NCBI GenBank assembly: GCA_965267405.1
Contig: OZ253954.1
Coordinates: 124,001 to 188,000 of the forward strand
Reading direction: 5' to 3'
From: JAPPOI01 sp028818055
GTDB taxonomy: Bacteria; Pseudomonadota; Alphaproteobacteria; Rhodobacterales; Rhodobacteraceae
Length of the DNA stretch: 64,000 nt
The translations under genes were made by a program, and so were the position numbers. The notes beneath the pieces are model-generated. The model was not told where the DNA came from and searched no databases. It saw only the letters and a list, made by a program, of their open reading frames with translations. Shown here piece after piece: positions 7,216-16,742 of this stretch; within the stretch, counting starts at the first letter, position 1, and each line of letters starts with the position of its first letter.

Positions 7216-9165
7216 TCAGTCCGGCATACCTGCGAGCCGCAAACCCTCGGCGATATGTTCCCAATCTTTGGATCGGCGCCAAAGAGCCCGCAACCCGCCC
7301 AATGCAGATTCAATTGTTTCGCGGTCGGCTTTCATCCCGGAAAGCCGCAAGTCTCGCGAGCGGGCCTCTTTGAATTCCGAGAGCGTGAACCTCGCTTCGT
7401 CAATCATGCCCAACCGAGCTTGAGAACCCGCCCTAAATGCAAGCCCGGTCGAGTTGAGCAAAGAGGCACCATTCAAGGTACGAATGACCTCGGCATCGCG
7501 GCCCTGAAACGAAAATAGCTGCCCCAAAATCCATTCAAATGTAGGCGGCAAGGTTGTACGGCGTTTTGCCACGTCCTCGATGATTTCCGCGGCTTCATCG
7601 TGCTTGCCCAACATCAACAAAAGATACCCGCACCAGGCCAGCGACTCGATCTCATTCTGGGCCATCGACAATGCGTTTCTGATCTGCGCTTCGGCAGCAT
7701 CCCAATGACCCATGGCATGAAGGGCGAAGCCCAAATGGTCTTGAATATGGACGTCGAGCGGGTCGAGCGCCACGGCGCGCCGTGCATGATACAGCGCCTT
7801 TTCTTTACCGGTTTCATCCAGCAGCCCACACCAGTGCTGCACCACATAACTGTCCGACAGGTACATGTGCGAGCGTGCAAGTCCCTGATCCTTGATGACG
7901 GCGCGCTCCAAAAGGTCGCGCGCTTTTAAATTCCCTTCAAGATTGATTGTGTCGCGCAGCCTTTTGCCAAGGATCATCAGTTCATAGGCTTGCAACTCGT
8001 CTACCGGAGTCTTCTCGGCCTTTTCGGCCACATCGTCTTCAATCCGATACGGGACAGCCCCAACAAGATAGCGCGACAGGTCATCCTGAAGGTCGAAAAG
8101 ATCCGTCGACTGTCGGTCCAGTTTATCCGCCCAAAGAACAGACCCGCTTGAAACCGCAACCAATTCCACCGCTAGGCGAAGCTTGTCACCAAGCCAACGC
8201 ACACTTCCCGTCAGCAGATAATCTGAACCTACTTTCGATGCCTTTGAAAGCGCCTCACCGCTAGCCTCACCCTCTAGACCAGGATGACGCGCAACCACTG
8301 TACGGGCGGAGAACTTTGACAGCTGGGCGATTACATCCTCCGTCAAGCCCTCGCAGAAATATCTGTGCTTGGATACGTCGCTGAGCGCCTTGAACGGAGC
8401 TACCATCAAGGTTGGAACATTCATTGCTGTCGATCGTGCCGCTGGCGCGACTTCAGTCTTCAACAATCTGGCCTTCAATGCGGTCAAGTCCGGGCCAATG
8501 TCGATACTCAGATCATCGCGTAGAAGGTGCTCAAATTCGTCAAACTTGATCTGTACACGGCTTCTCTCGCCAAGCGCTGCATAAGCTTTCAGGCAAAGCG
8601 CCATGCCGGTTTCTTCGTATGGGTCGAGCGTTAGAATTCGATCTGCCGTCGCCAAAGCCAGTTTTGGTTCGCCACGCTCCAGCGCGGCGGTGCCGGTATC
8701 AAACAAAACGTCCCTTACTGTCCGGGAGAACACAGCCCGTTTCGCGGTCAGCCACTCATCGAATGGTGGCTCGTTTATCGTTATGCCGTCCAGGAACGGC
8801 CCTCCAAAGCTATTGATCGCATTGCTGTCGGTGATCGAAGTCGGGTCAAGAGCATCCAAGTCCACGGTGACCAAGTCGCGATCCAACGTGAGCATGCCGC
8901 CATTTGACCGGACGATCGCTTCGTCGATTGAGCTTCGTATCGTTGACAGGGCCTGACGGAGATTTGTGCGTGCCTGTGCATCCGGACTTCTACTCCAAAG
9001 CGTTGCCGCGGCGACTTCGCGCCGCAACCCACCCTTCGCCGCGCATGCGATCATGGCCAAAAGTGCCAGACTCTTCTGAGTAGCGAACTGAGCCTCAACG
9101 CCACGTTCGTCGGTGATCAAGGGTGAACCCAACAAACGAAGAGTAAATTTATTACTTTTATTCAA
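7216..9165 (-). CDS. SARP-like regulator: winged helix, BTAD, TolB-like and TPR regions
   Basis: A 649-residue protein. Residues 5-90 resemble an OmpR-type DNA-binding domain and 95-235 a bacterial transcriptional activation (BTAD) domain with tetratricopeptide-type helices. About 250-380 match the TolB-like domain (TLMVAPFKALSD, then FCEGLTEDVIAQLSKF and YLLTGSVRWLGDKLRLAVEL). The rest is TPR repeats. This layout is known from SARP/adenylate-cyclase-associated regulators in alphaproteobacteria that lack the cyclase domain. The start is a TTG at 9165 in very A+T-rich DNA with no clear ribosome site, so the first residues are uncertain. It is convergent with the LysR gene. Confidence 0.8.
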   Translation of the reverse strand: MNKSNKFTLRLLGSPLITDERGVEAQFATQKSLALLAMIACAAKGGLRREVAAATLWSRSPDAQARTNLRQALSTIRSSIDEAIVRSNGGMLTLDRDLVTVDLDALDPTSITDSNAINSFGGPFLDGITINEPPFDEWLTAKRAVFSRTVRDVLFDTGTAALERGEPKLALATADRILTLDPYEETGMALCLKAYAALGERSRVQIKFDEFEHLLRDDLSIDIGPDLTALKARLLKTEVAPAARSTAMNVPTLMVAPFKALSDVSKHRYFCEGLTEDVIAQLSKFSARTVVARHPGLEGEASGEALSKASKVGSDYLLTGSVRWLGDKLRLAVELVAVSSGSVLWADKLDRQSTDLFDLQDDLSRYLVGAVPYRIEDDVAEKAEKTPVDELQAYELMILGKRLRDTINLEGNLKARDLLERAVIKDQGLARSHMYLSDSYVVQHWCGLLDETGKEKALYHARRAVALDPLDVHIQDHLGFALHAMGHWDAAEAQIRNALSMAQNEIESLAWCGYLLLMLGKHDEAAEIIEDVAKRRTTLPPTFEWILGQLFSFQGRDAEVIRTLNGASLLNSTGLAFRAGSQARLGMIDEARFTLSEFKEARSRDLRLSGMKADRETIESALGGLRALWRRSKDWEHIAEGLRLAGMPD

Positions 9166-9302
9166 TATTTTACACCACGCCTGGCGTTTTTCTTGGCCCG
9201 GGCATCCGATTTTACGAATTGGGAACGCCGCTTATCACGCCGTCAGAACGCAGCATCGCCAAGATGAAGAACATGCACAACGAAAACTTGAAAGGACTAA
9301 CA

Positions 9303-9587
9303 ATGTGGTTCTCAAACAGCGATGAACTTAGATACTTCGAACATTACGAGCGCGACCTTTTCGACGACGTCACCAAGCAACGTTTACTGGTTCGAGACCG
9401 AATATTTGCCGCGAGCAATGAAGACCCAAAGACGCGGCTGAAAAATGCGGCCATGGCGCCGCTGCGGTTTTTGTCCGCGCGACTACGCGGGCTGCTCCAG
9501 TTTGCGGTGGACTGTCGTCGAAAACTCATTGGATCGCAAAATCATAAAATGAAACCTAATCGTTCCGGCGACATCGCTCCCACTTGA
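9303..9587 (+). CDS. Hypothetical protein, 94 residues
   Basis: A reading frame of 94 residues beginning at ATG 9303 behind AAAGGA. The first half is acidic and aromatic (DELRYFEHYERDLFDDV). The middle is strongly basic with an amphipathic stretch (APLRFLSARLRGLL). I recognise no family. The position between a SARP-like regulator and an amino-acid-synthesis-family gene, together with the ribosome site, makes it plausible but not proven. Confidence 0.45.
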   Translation: MWFSNSDELRYFEHYERDLFDDVTKQRLLVRDRIFAASNEDPKTRLKNAAMAPLRFLSARLRGLLQFAVDCRRKLIGSQNHKMKPNRSGDIAPT

Positions 9588-9672
9588 GGTCAAATCCAAA
9601 GCCGCCAGAGCACTCGACCTTTGGAGTTTTTGCGACGATGGTCTCACAAGGCCAATGGTAAGGAAGCAACGC

Positions 9673-10221
9673 ATGATCCAATCACGCAAAACTGTATTTC
9701 TGCGGGAGTTGATAGAGACCGACTCGTTTGGAGAACCATGCGAGCCGGTGTCGCGCGTAGCCGTCGCCGCGGTAATCAGGAATCCGCTCGCGGGCCGTTT
9801 TGAAAGCGATCTGACACCTCTCTTTGAGATAGGGGCAGAGTTGGGATTGCGACTTGCTGAACAGGCTGTGGACTTGCTCAAACGCCCACCGATTGCCTAT
9901 GGCAAGGCAGCAATCGTCGGCGTCTCGGGGGATATGGAGCATGGAGGCGCGGTGATCCATCCGCGATTGGGCGCGCCAATGAGAGCCGCTGCCGGCGGCG
10001 GTGAAGCTGTCATTCCTTCGAACGTCAAGATTGGTGCAGTCGGGGCGTCGATTGACATGCCACTTGGGCATAAAGACAATCCTTGGTCCTTTGATCATTT
10101 TGATACCATGACACTCTCTGTGCCGGACGGACCGGCGCCAGACGAGATTGTCATGTTCCTTGCGTATGCGGACCGAGGACGGCCGATCCCGAGATGTGGA
10201 AGCGGACCCGTTAAAAATTGA
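9673..10221 (+). CDS. Amino acid synthesis (PF06684/DUF1185) family protein
   Basis: A 182-residue protein matching the amino-acid-synthesis family by several conserved blocks: RVAVAAVIRNPLAGRF, YGKAAIVGVSGDMEHGGA, HPRLGAPMRAAAGGG and MPLGHKDNPW. The biochemical role of the family is not established despite its name. The start at 9673 has AAGGA about 8 nt upstream. A cupin dioxygenase-like gene follows 111 nt downstream on the same strand, suggesting a small catabolic unit. The SARP-like regulator upstream could control it. Confidence 0.78.
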   Translation: MIQSRKTVFLRELIETDSFGEPCEPVSRVAVAAVIRNPLAGRFESDLTPLFEIGAELGLRLAEQAVDLLKRPPIAYGKAAIVGVSGDMEHGGAVIHPRLGAPMRAAAGGGEAVIPSNVKIGAVGASIDMPLGHKDNPWSFDHFDTMTLSVPDGPAPDEIVMFLAYADRGRPIPRCGSGPVKN

Positions 10222-10332
10222 ACATTTCACCGGCGCTTTGCCTTACTTCATGCTCAAGCAAGAAAAGACACGACGACCCTCACTCAGGATTGTAGGGTAG
10301 CCTAGACAAGATGATGAGCGAGACGCCACCCC

Positions 10333-10860
10333 ATGCCCCTTGAAGGCGATGACACCGACCCACGCACACCGTACCAACTGCCTTTTCCCAAAGACGCGTT
10401 GGACGAAATCGTGGTGCCCAGCGCAATCCCTGAGGATGAACGGCTATGGGTACCGCAGGCTGAAAACGTCGCGTTTCGTCCGCTTTGTCTGAACCGAAGC
10501 AACGGTTATTGGATGAACCTGCTTCGAGTGCGGAAATCGGGTGTCTTATCTCGTCACCGGCATTCGCAGCCGGTTCATGGATTGGTGTTGAAAGGACGGT
10601 GGCACTATCTGGAACACGATTGGGAAGCCGTTGAGGGGTCTTATGTGTTTGAGCCCCCGGGCGAGACCCATACACTTGTTGTTCCCGATGGCGTTGACGA
10701 AATGATCACCTTCTTTCAGGTGAACGGTACGATGACCTATGTCGATCCCTACGGCAAAGTCATGGGGTTCGAGGATGTCTTCACCAAGATCGACATGTGC
10801 CGAAAGCACTTCACCGAGGTGGGTCTCGGCGAAGACTTCGTCGATCAGTTCATCCGCTGA
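10333..10860 (+). CDS. Cupin protein of the 2,4'-dihydroxyacetophenone dioxygenase family
   Basis: A 175-residue cupin. It has SRHRHSQPVHGLVLKGRW, with the metal-binding histidines, followed by GSYVFEPPGETHTLVV. The pattern matches the family of 2,4'-dihydroxyacetophenone dioxygenase and ChrR-like cupins, and the length is typical. Characterised members are iron dioxygenases that cleave an aryl-ketone C-C bond, but many relatives have unknown substrates and no other aromatic-degradation genes are nearby. It is convergent with soxG. Confidence 0.72.
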   Translation: MPLEGDDTDPRTPYQLPFPKDALDEIVVPSAIPEDERLWVPQAENVAFRPLCLNRSNGYWMNLLRVRKSGVLSRHRHSQPVHGLVLKGRWHYLEHDWEAVEGSYVFEPPGETHTLVVPDGVDEMITFFQVNGTMTYVDPYGKVMGFEDVFTKIDMCRKHFTEVGLGEDFVDQFIR

Positions 10861-10867
10861 CTCAGGT

Positions 10868-11440
10868 TTAAAAGTGTCCGACTTCTGCACCAGAAGCTGA
10901 GGACTGTTTCAAAAGATTGAAGACATACTCTGCAACTGAGCGGAAACAGACCAGCTCACAATAGTTGTTTTCGTGGAACCAAATTGCGGCGGGAACCTGA
11001 GCAAGACGGGTGCGCCGCATTTCGCCAGTTCCGATTGCCGTTGATCGCATGTCTGCCGGTGTCAATTTCGCTAGCATGTCGCGTATCGCCGACCCGTCGC
11101 CCTCAATCCGAAAAGACGCGCGGGCATCCGAAACGTTCGCAATCAGTGCATGCTCGCCCTTGAGAGTCTTGTTCATTGAGCCAACGGCAGCTTCGACATC
11201 ATCGTATGGCAAAAGAACAAGCAACTCATCCGGCGACATCCAGCATATGCCACGTTCGCCAACACAGTTCGCGCCGCGTTCGTCTGGAAAATCCAGCCCA
11301 GCCACACCAGTTGCGGCATTCTTCAGCTTTGTTGACGACAAATCACCACGGACAGTGATCATCCCCCTTGGACCACTTTCCGTGACCGAGACGCTTCCTT
11401 TGTATTCGGCGCCTTGCAGTGCGCTGACAGGATTAGACAT
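10868..11440 (-). CDS. soxG: Sarcosine oxidase subunit gamma
   Basis: A 190-residue gamma subunit of heterotetrameric sarcosine oxidase, which converts sarcosine, O2 and tetrahydrofolate to glycine, methylene-tetrahydrofolate and H2O2. It is recognised by its place as the last gene after soxA and by the family pattern (CWMSPDELLVLLP, then VSDARASFRIEGDG). The ATG at 11440 overlaps the 3' end of soxA by 8 nt, so the two are translationally coupled. A longer frame upstream lies inside soxA and is rejected. Confidence 0.92.
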   Translation of the reverse strand: MSNPVSALQGAEYKGSVSVTESGPRGMITVRGDLSSTKLKNAATGVAGLDFPDERGANCVGERGICWMSPDELLVLLPYDDVEAAVGSMNKTLKGEHALIANVSDARASFRIEGDGSAIRDMLAKLTPADMRSTAIGTGEMRRTRLAQVPAAIWFHENNYCELVCFRSVAEYVFNLLKQSSASGAEVGHF

Positions 11441-14400
11441 TTTGCTTCTCCCCCTCAGGGTCGTAGAAGACCGGATCGACAATCCTCGCTTGAATGATAT
11501 CACCGTCGACTGTCGGGAATTGCAGGACCTCTCCCATGCGATCCGGGCCGCGTTCCACCAAGCCCATCGCTATGCCACGCTCAAGCGTCGGCGAGTAGTA
11601 CGTTGAAGTCACGCGCCCAATCATCGCGGCCTGTCCGTTGGCATTAACGCCTGCCTCAATGCCTTGTGCGACTTCATAAGACTCCGAAGAACCGGACAAA
11701 TCAGTATCAATCGCGTACGCACCGTCTGGCAAAACGTCGCCATTTAGGGTCTCAAGCCCTACCAGTTTCCAGCGCAAAGGATCGGTTAGGAAATCGCGTT
11801 CTTGGGCACGCTTTCCAAGATAGTCCTCTTTCTTTTTGGAAATTGCCCAGTTCAAACCAAGGTCCTGAGGGATCACCGTGCCGTCGGTTTCATCCCCGAT
11901 CATGATAAAGCCCTTTTCCGCCCTCATGATGTGCAGGGCTTCGGTACCGTAAGGGGTTGCGCCAAATTCGGCGCCAGCTTCAATCAGCTTGTCCCAGAAT
12001 GCTTGACCTTGGCTGGCTGGCACAGCGATCTCGTAGGACAGTTCGCCCGAAAACGAAATCCGGAACGCCCGGGCAGGAATGTTGCCAATAGCACCTTCAG
12101 CCCATGCCATGAACGGCAAGGCTTCGCGGCTAAGGTCGATCGTTCCGCCCAGTTTCTCAAGGACTTTGCGAGCATTTGGCCCCACGACGGCAACCTGCGC
12201 ATATTGCTCGGTCACGTTGGCGACATAGACTTTCCAGTCCCACCATTCGGTCTGAAGCCACTCTTCCATGTGAGCGTGAATGCGGTCAGCGCCACCCGTG
12301 GTCGTGTGACAAAGCCAGGTGTCGTCATCTATCCGAGCCACTACGCCATCATCGCTGAGGAAACCATTTTCCGAGCACATCAGGCCGTAACGGCACTTAC
12401 CCGGTTTCAGCGTGCTCATCATGTTCGTGTAGAGCATATCGAGGAACTTGCCGGCGTCCGGCCCTTTGACGATCAATTTGCCAAGAGTGGAAGCATCTAA
12501 CAGGCCCAACGAATTTCGGGTCGCGTTCACCTCGCGATTAACCGCATCAGAAACACTTTCATCGCCTTGCGGGAAGCAATACGGGCGTCTCCAGTGGCCT
12601 ACTGGCTCCCAATGGGCGCCATTGCGTTCGTGCCAATCGTGCATTGGGGTTTTGCGGATGGGTTGAAACAGTTCGCCACGCGCTTCACCGGCAATCGCAC
12701 CCATCGAAATCGGCGTGTAAGGCGGACGGAATGTCGTAGTCCCGACATTGGGAATGCTATCACCCAATTCCTGCGAAAGAACAGCCAGACCGTTGATATT
12801 ACTCAACTTCCCCTGATCGGTCGCCATACCAAGCGTTGTATAGCGCTTGGTGTGCTCGACACTTTGATAGCCTTCGCGTGCGGCCAGCTCGACATCGGTA
12901 ACTTTGACGTCGTTTTGGTAGTCGAGCCAAGACTTCGATCTGAGATCATAGCCAGCATTGACCGGCATATTCCAAACAGGCCGCATCGGTTTTTCATCTA
13001 GCGCGTCGGGAACATCTTTGCGGGCTTCACCAACCGAGGCAGCGCCAGCAGCATTTCCGTCGGCCAAAATCGATGACGGTGAAAGATGCCCATTGGCCGC
13101 GCCGCAAACCGACACAAATGCGTTTCCATCTGCACCAATCGGAGCGCGATCTGGATCCGGGCGGAAGAACGCGTTCGTTTCATCCCAAACCAGTTTGCCA
13201 CCGCAATGTGACCAAAGGTGAACTACGGGCGACCACCCCCCCGACATTGCGACGCAATCCGCTTCAATCTCTTCCAGAGAACCGCCCTGCCCGTCGATGT
13301 CGCAGATCGTGATCTTTTCGACAGCCTTTCTGCCGGAAACCTTTCCGATCCCGCGACCAGCCTCAACCCGGATACCTTTAGCTTTCGCCGCTTCAACCAA
13401 AGCGCCGTCAGCACTTGGGCGAGCGTCCAAAACGACTGGAACTTCAAGCCCGTGTTCGACCAGAGTGAGCGCGGTCCGGTACCCATCATCGTTGTTTGTT
13501 GCGACGACTGTCTTTTTGCCAGGCGCGACAGCGAAATTCTCGACATAGTCACGAACCGCGCTTGCGAGCATCACCCCGGGAAGATCGTTGCCGGCAAAGG
13601 ACAGTGGTCGCTCAATGGCACCAGTTGCCGTTACGACCTGACTTGCGCGCACGCGCCATAGTCTATGCCGCGGAAGCGAGGTGTTTGGTGCATGATCGGT
13701 CAGACGTTCGTATGCCAGGACGTAACCGTGGTCGTACACGCCTGCACCCATCGTGCGGTTGCGCATTCTCACATTTGGCATCTCTGCCAAACTCGAAACC
13801 ATTTCTGCGATCCACTCGTCAGGCGCCTTGCCGTCAACTTCCTCAAGATCGACCGGTGCACGCCCGCCCCAATTGGCAGTTTGCTCGATGATCAGAACGT
13901 CCTTGCCAGATTGCGCTGCCCGATGTGCAGCAGACAGACCCGCAATGCCCCCTCCAATTACAAGAACGTCGGCGTGGGCATAGAAATGTTCATAGTGGTC
14001 AGCATCGCGATGTTTAGGCGCACGACCCAACCCCGCGGATTGCCGGATAAAAGGCTCATAGACATGTTTCCAGAAGGCACGCGGCCAAAGGAACATCTTG
14101 TAGTAGAAACCTGCAGGCAGGAACCGCGACAGTTTTGCGTTGATCTCGCCGATATCGAATTCGAGGCTTGGCCAGTGGTTTTGGCTCTCCGCCTGAAGCC
14201 CATCAAACAATTCGGTCGTGGTGGCACGCGCATTCGGTTCGAATGTTTTGTCGCGTCCAAGGTTGATCAGCGCGTTCGGTTCCTCAGCGCCGCTGGCAAC
14301 GATGCCGCGAGGGCGGTGATATTTGAATGATCGACCAACCATAGTCTGACCAGCGCCAAGCAAAGCAGACGCTAGCGTATCGCCTGCAAACCCGCGCATG

Positions 14401-14477
14401 GACTTGCCGTTAAATGTAAAACTCTTCGGCTGGCTCCGGTCGATCAGACGACCACCCGTATCAAGACGGTAGCTCAT
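11433..14477 (-). CDS. soxA: Sarcosine oxidase subunit alpha
   Basis: A 1014-residue alpha subunit. The order of domains is: an N-terminal ferredoxin-like segment (residues about 15-100), a Rossmann dinucleotide-binding region with VLVIGGGIAGLSAAHRAA near residue 170 that binds NAD, and a C-terminal GcvT-like folate-binding half (about 620-1000). The folate half takes the methyl carbon as methylene-tetrahydrofolate. The start at 14477 has GGAGG upstream and overlaps the soxD stop as ATGA. Length and domain order are normal for the family. Confidence 0.95.
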   Translation of the reverse strand: MSYRLDTGGRLIDRSQPKSFTFNGKSMRGFAGDTLASALLGAGQTMVGRSFKYHRPRGIVASGAEEPNALINLGRDKTFEPNARATTTELFDGLQAESQNHWPSLEFDIGEINAKLSRFLPAGFYYKMFLWPRAFWKHVYEPFIRQSAGLGRAPKHRDADHYEHFYAHADVLVIGGGIAGLSAAHRAAQSGKDVLIIEQTANWGGRAPVDLEEVDGKAPDEWIAEMVSSLAEMPNVRMRNRTMGAGVYDHGYVLAYERLTDHAPNTSLPRHRLWRVRASQVVTATGAIERPLSFAGNDLPGVMLASAVRDYVENFAVAPGKKTVVATNNDDGYRTALTLVEHGLEVPVVLDARPSADGALVEAAKAKGIRVEAGRGIGKVSGRKAVEKITICDIDGQGGSLEEIEADCVAMSGGWSPVVHLWSHCGGKLVWDETNAFFRPDPDRAPIGADGNAFVSVCGAANGHLSPSSILADGNAAGAASVGEARKDVPDALDEKPMRPVWNMPVNAGYDLRSKSWLDYQNDVKVTDVELAAREGYQSVEHTKRYTTLGMATDQGKLSNINGLAVLSQELGDSIPNVGTTTFRPPYTPISMGAIAGEARGELFQPIRKTPMHDWHERNGAHWEPVGHWRRPYCFPQGDESVSDAVNREVNATRNSLGLLDASTLGKLIVKGPDAGKFLDMLYTNMMSTLKPGKCRYGLMCSENGFLSDDGVVARIDDDTWLCHTTTGGADRIHAHMEEWLQTEWWDWKVYVANVTEQYAQVAVVGPNARKVLEKLGGTIDLSREALPFMAWAEGAIGNIPARAFRISFSGELSYEIAVPASQGQAFWDKLIEAGAEFGATPYGTEALHIMRAEKGFIMIGDETDGTVIPQDLGLNWAISKKKEDYLGKRAQERDFLTDPLRWKLVGLETLNGDVLPDGAYAIDTDLSGSSESYEVAQGIEAGVNANGQAAMIGRVTSTYYSPTLERGIAMGLVERGPDRMGEVLQFPTVDGDIIQARIVDPVFYDPEGEKQNV

Positions 14478-14803
14478 GAGAACTCCCTCCAGCTCCATTC
14501 GGGCCTTTTGGCAGTGATGGCGTCTTTAATTTCTTTCGGCGGCTCAAATACTTGCGCCGAATATGTTCCAAAGACTTCGAGAGTGACGGTGTCGCGGGCA
14601 GCGTGAAACCATTTCCCGCAACCATAGGCGTGGCGCCAACGTTCGAAATGCACACCGCGAGGGTTTTCCCGCATGAACAGATAACCTTCGAATTCCTCGT
14701 CCGTTGAACCGGGACCGAAACGCTTTAAATGCGCCTCACCGCCCGGCGACAGTTCGGTTTCATCGCAGTCGATACCGCAATAGGGACAGTTCAAGGTCAG
14801 CAT
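14474..14803 (-). CDS. soxD: Sarcosine oxidase subunit delta
   Basis: A 109-residue delta subunit that carries the structural zinc of the complex. The zinc ligands are visible as Cys6 and Cys9 (CPYC) and His58 and Cys62 (HAYGCGKWF). The start at 14803 gives the standard N terminus MLTLNCPYCG. It overlaps soxA by 4 nt (ATGA). Confidence 0.95.
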   Translation of the reverse strand: MLTLNCPYCGIDCDETELSPGGEAHLKRFGPGSTDEEFEGYLFMRENPRGVHFERWRHAYGCGKWFHAARDTVTLEVFGTYSAQVFEPPKEIKDAITAKRPEWSWREFS

Positions 14804-14887
14804 GGCGCAGATACTCGGATGAATGCCCACGACGAAAAGGCGGTCGCCAAACGGCGACCGCCTGTCCAATCGTGGTGGTGGATTGGT

Positions 14888-15091
14888 TTAGTTCGTACTG
14901 GTGATCGTTGCAGCTGTCGGGCTGGCTTCGGGCACTGGTTCGCCCGACAAGATGACAACGATGAGCGAAATCGCTGCAAATAGCAGGATCGCCAGCCATA
15001 TCCACGTCGTATCCGAGCTTGGCGAATACTCGTAGTGGCTTGGGTGATTTCGCGTGCGACTTGTGTCGCTTGGTGCGAAGTAGTTCGACAT
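14888..15091 (-). CDS. Small single-pass membrane protein in the sarcosine oxidase operon
   Basis: A 67-residue protein starting at ATG 15091 behind GAGGAG. It has a polar N-terminal half (SNYFAPSDTSRTRNHPSHYEY), one membrane helix (WIWLAILLFAAISLIVVIL) and a short acidic/Thr-rich tail. I recognise no family. It lies between soxB and soxD in the same direction, so it is probably cotranscribed with them. Whether it takes part in sarcosine metabolism is unknown. Confidence 0.65.
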   Translation of the reverse strand: MSNYFAPSDTSRTRNHPSHYEYSPSSDTTWIWLAILLFAAISLIVVILSGEPVPEASPTAATITSTN

Positions 15092-15250
15092 TGCTCGGTC
15101 TCCTCTTTCCGATCGAAGGAAGACCACGATCTAAAGCTGGATGCACCGATGTTGTTGTTGACGGCCCGATATGCGCCAGATGTTGCGAATTTCCGCATTG
15201 TTATCGCGCAGGTTCTAGCCGACGGCGGAAAGGTGCCGAAACTCGCTCGC

Positions 15251-15433
15251 TCAGAAGCTTGTGTAGACCTGCGGCGGAACCGGCGCGTCGTCCATGATGC
15301 CGTACCCTCGGAATGAGACCAGAAGTAATCCGGCGAGCATGAGTGGCACGGCAACGCCAGCCGTGAACCCGGCAATCGCCCCGCGCTTGCGTCGCAGACT
15401 TTCAACCGATGGGAATTTTTCGAGCATTCGCAT
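15251..15433 (-). CDS. Small membrane protein downstream of soxB
   Basis: A 60-residue frame with a basic N terminus (LRRKRGAIAG) and one membrane helix (AVPLMLAGLLLVSFRGYGIM). It lies 64 nt downstream of the soxB stop, on the same strand. No strong ribosome site is visible, and a second ATG two codons later is possible. No family is recognised. It and the 67-residue protein both interrupt the usual soxB-soxD adjacency. Confidence 0.5.
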   Translation of the reverse strand: MRMLEKFPSVESLRRKRGAIAGFTAGVAVPLMLAGLLLVSFRGYGIMDDAPVPPQVYTSF

Positions 15434-15497
15434 GGCAAGGAACCTTGTACTATTCCCGCTTTAACTATGCGTGAATGGGTTGGCGTCAATGTGGCCA

Positions 15498-16742
15498 TCA
15501 GTGCGCCACTCCGGCTGCAACACTTTCATCGATGAACCGACCTTCGCGGAAACGGTCCAACCCAAAAGCGTCCGTCAAAGGCGAATTACCCGTCGCCATC
15601 AGTTCGGCCATTCCCCAGCCAGAACCCGGGATGGCCTTAAAACCACCGGTTCCCCAACCGCAATTGATGAACACATTTTCCACAGGCGTTTTCGACAGGA
15701 TCGGTGATCGGTCGCCGGTCATGTCAACGATGCCGCCCCACTGGCGCAGCATCTTCAGGCGCGAAATCATCGGGAAGGTTTCGACCAAGGCGCGCACGGT
15801 CTCCTCGATATGGTGGAACGATCCGCGCTGGGTGTAATTGTTGTATCCGTCGGCTCCGCCACCGATGACCATCTCGCCCTTGTCGGATTGGCTCATGTAG
15901 CCATGAACGGTGTTGGCCATGACCACGACATCCATGCATGGCTTAATCGGTTCGCTGACCAACGCTTGCAACGCTACGCTTTCAATCGGCAAACGGAAGC
16001 CGGCCATGTCGGCGACATGACCGGAATGGCCTGCAACGACGATACCCAGTTTGTCGCAGTCGATGTCGCTGCGCGATGTTGTAACGCCCACGACTTTTCC
16101 GGCCTCTGTGCGGACGCCGGTGACTTCGCATTTCTGAATGACATGCATGCCCATCTCTGAGCATTTGCGCGCGTAACCCCAGGCAACGGCGTCATGGCGC
16201 GCGGTTCCACCACGCGGCTGCCAAAGCGCACCCAGTACCGGATACCGCGGACCACGGGTCTCAATGATGGGGCAAAGTTGTTTGACGCGGGCTGGTCCGA
16301 TGTATTCCGTCGAGACACCCTGAAGCGCGTTTGCATGAGCCGTCCGCTTGTAGCCACGTACTTCATGTTCCGTCTGCGCCAACATCATCACACCGCGTGG
16401 CGAGAACATCACGTTGTAGTTCAGGTCCTGACTCAGGTCTTCGTAAAGCGAACGAGCCTTTTCATAGATAGCAGCCGATGGATCCTGCAGATAATTTGAA
16501 CGGATGATCGTGGTATTGCGACCTGTATTGCCGCCGCCGAGCCAGCCTTTTTCCAGAATGGCGACATTCCGGATGCCGTGATTTTTGCCAAGGTAATAGG
16601 CTGTAGCCAATCCATGGCCGCCTGCCCCGATGATGATCACATCGTAGCGGTTCTTTGGCTCGGGATTGTCCCAAGCGCGGGTCCAGCCCTGATGGTCACG
16701 TAGTGCTTCGCGTGCGACAGCAAATGCAGAATATCGGCCCAT
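15498..16742 (-). CDS. soxB: Sarcosine oxidase subunit beta
   Basis: A 414-residue catalytic flavoprotein subunit. The FAD-binding motif VIIIGAGGHGLATAYYLG lies at 35-52. The segment QPRGGTARHDAVAWGYAR (around His183) is where characterised enzymes carry covalently bound FMN. It oxidises the amine of sarcosine and passes electrons between FAD and FMN. It is the first gene of the operon; 173 bp separate it from the divergent ccmI gene, so the operon promoter is there. Confidence 0.95.
   Translation of the reverse strand: MGRYSAFAVAREALRDHQGWTRAWDNPEPKNRYDVIIIGAGGHGLATAYYLGKNHGIRNVAILEKGWLGGGNTGRNTTIIRSNYLQDPSAAIYEKARSLYEDLSQDLNYNVMFSPRGVMMLAQTEHEVRGYKRTAHANALQGVSTEYIGPARVKQLCPIIETRGPRYPVLGALWQPRGGTARHDAVAWGYARKCSEMGMHVIQKCEVTGVRTEAGKVVGVTTSRSDIDCDKLGIVVAGHSGHVADMAGFRLPIESVALQALVSEPIKPCMDVVVMANTVHGYMSQSDKGEMVIGGGADGYNNYTQRGSFHHIEETVRALVETFPMISRLKMLRQWGGIVDMTGDRSPILSKTPVENVFINCGWGTGGFKAIPGSGWGMAELMATGNSPLTDAFGLDRFREGRFIDESVAAGVAH

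Noticed and set aside
11802..14330. Long plus-strand open frames (up to 232 codons) opposite soxA
   Set aside because: They mirror the codon pattern of soxA, have no recognisable domains or ribosome sites, and soxA is certain.
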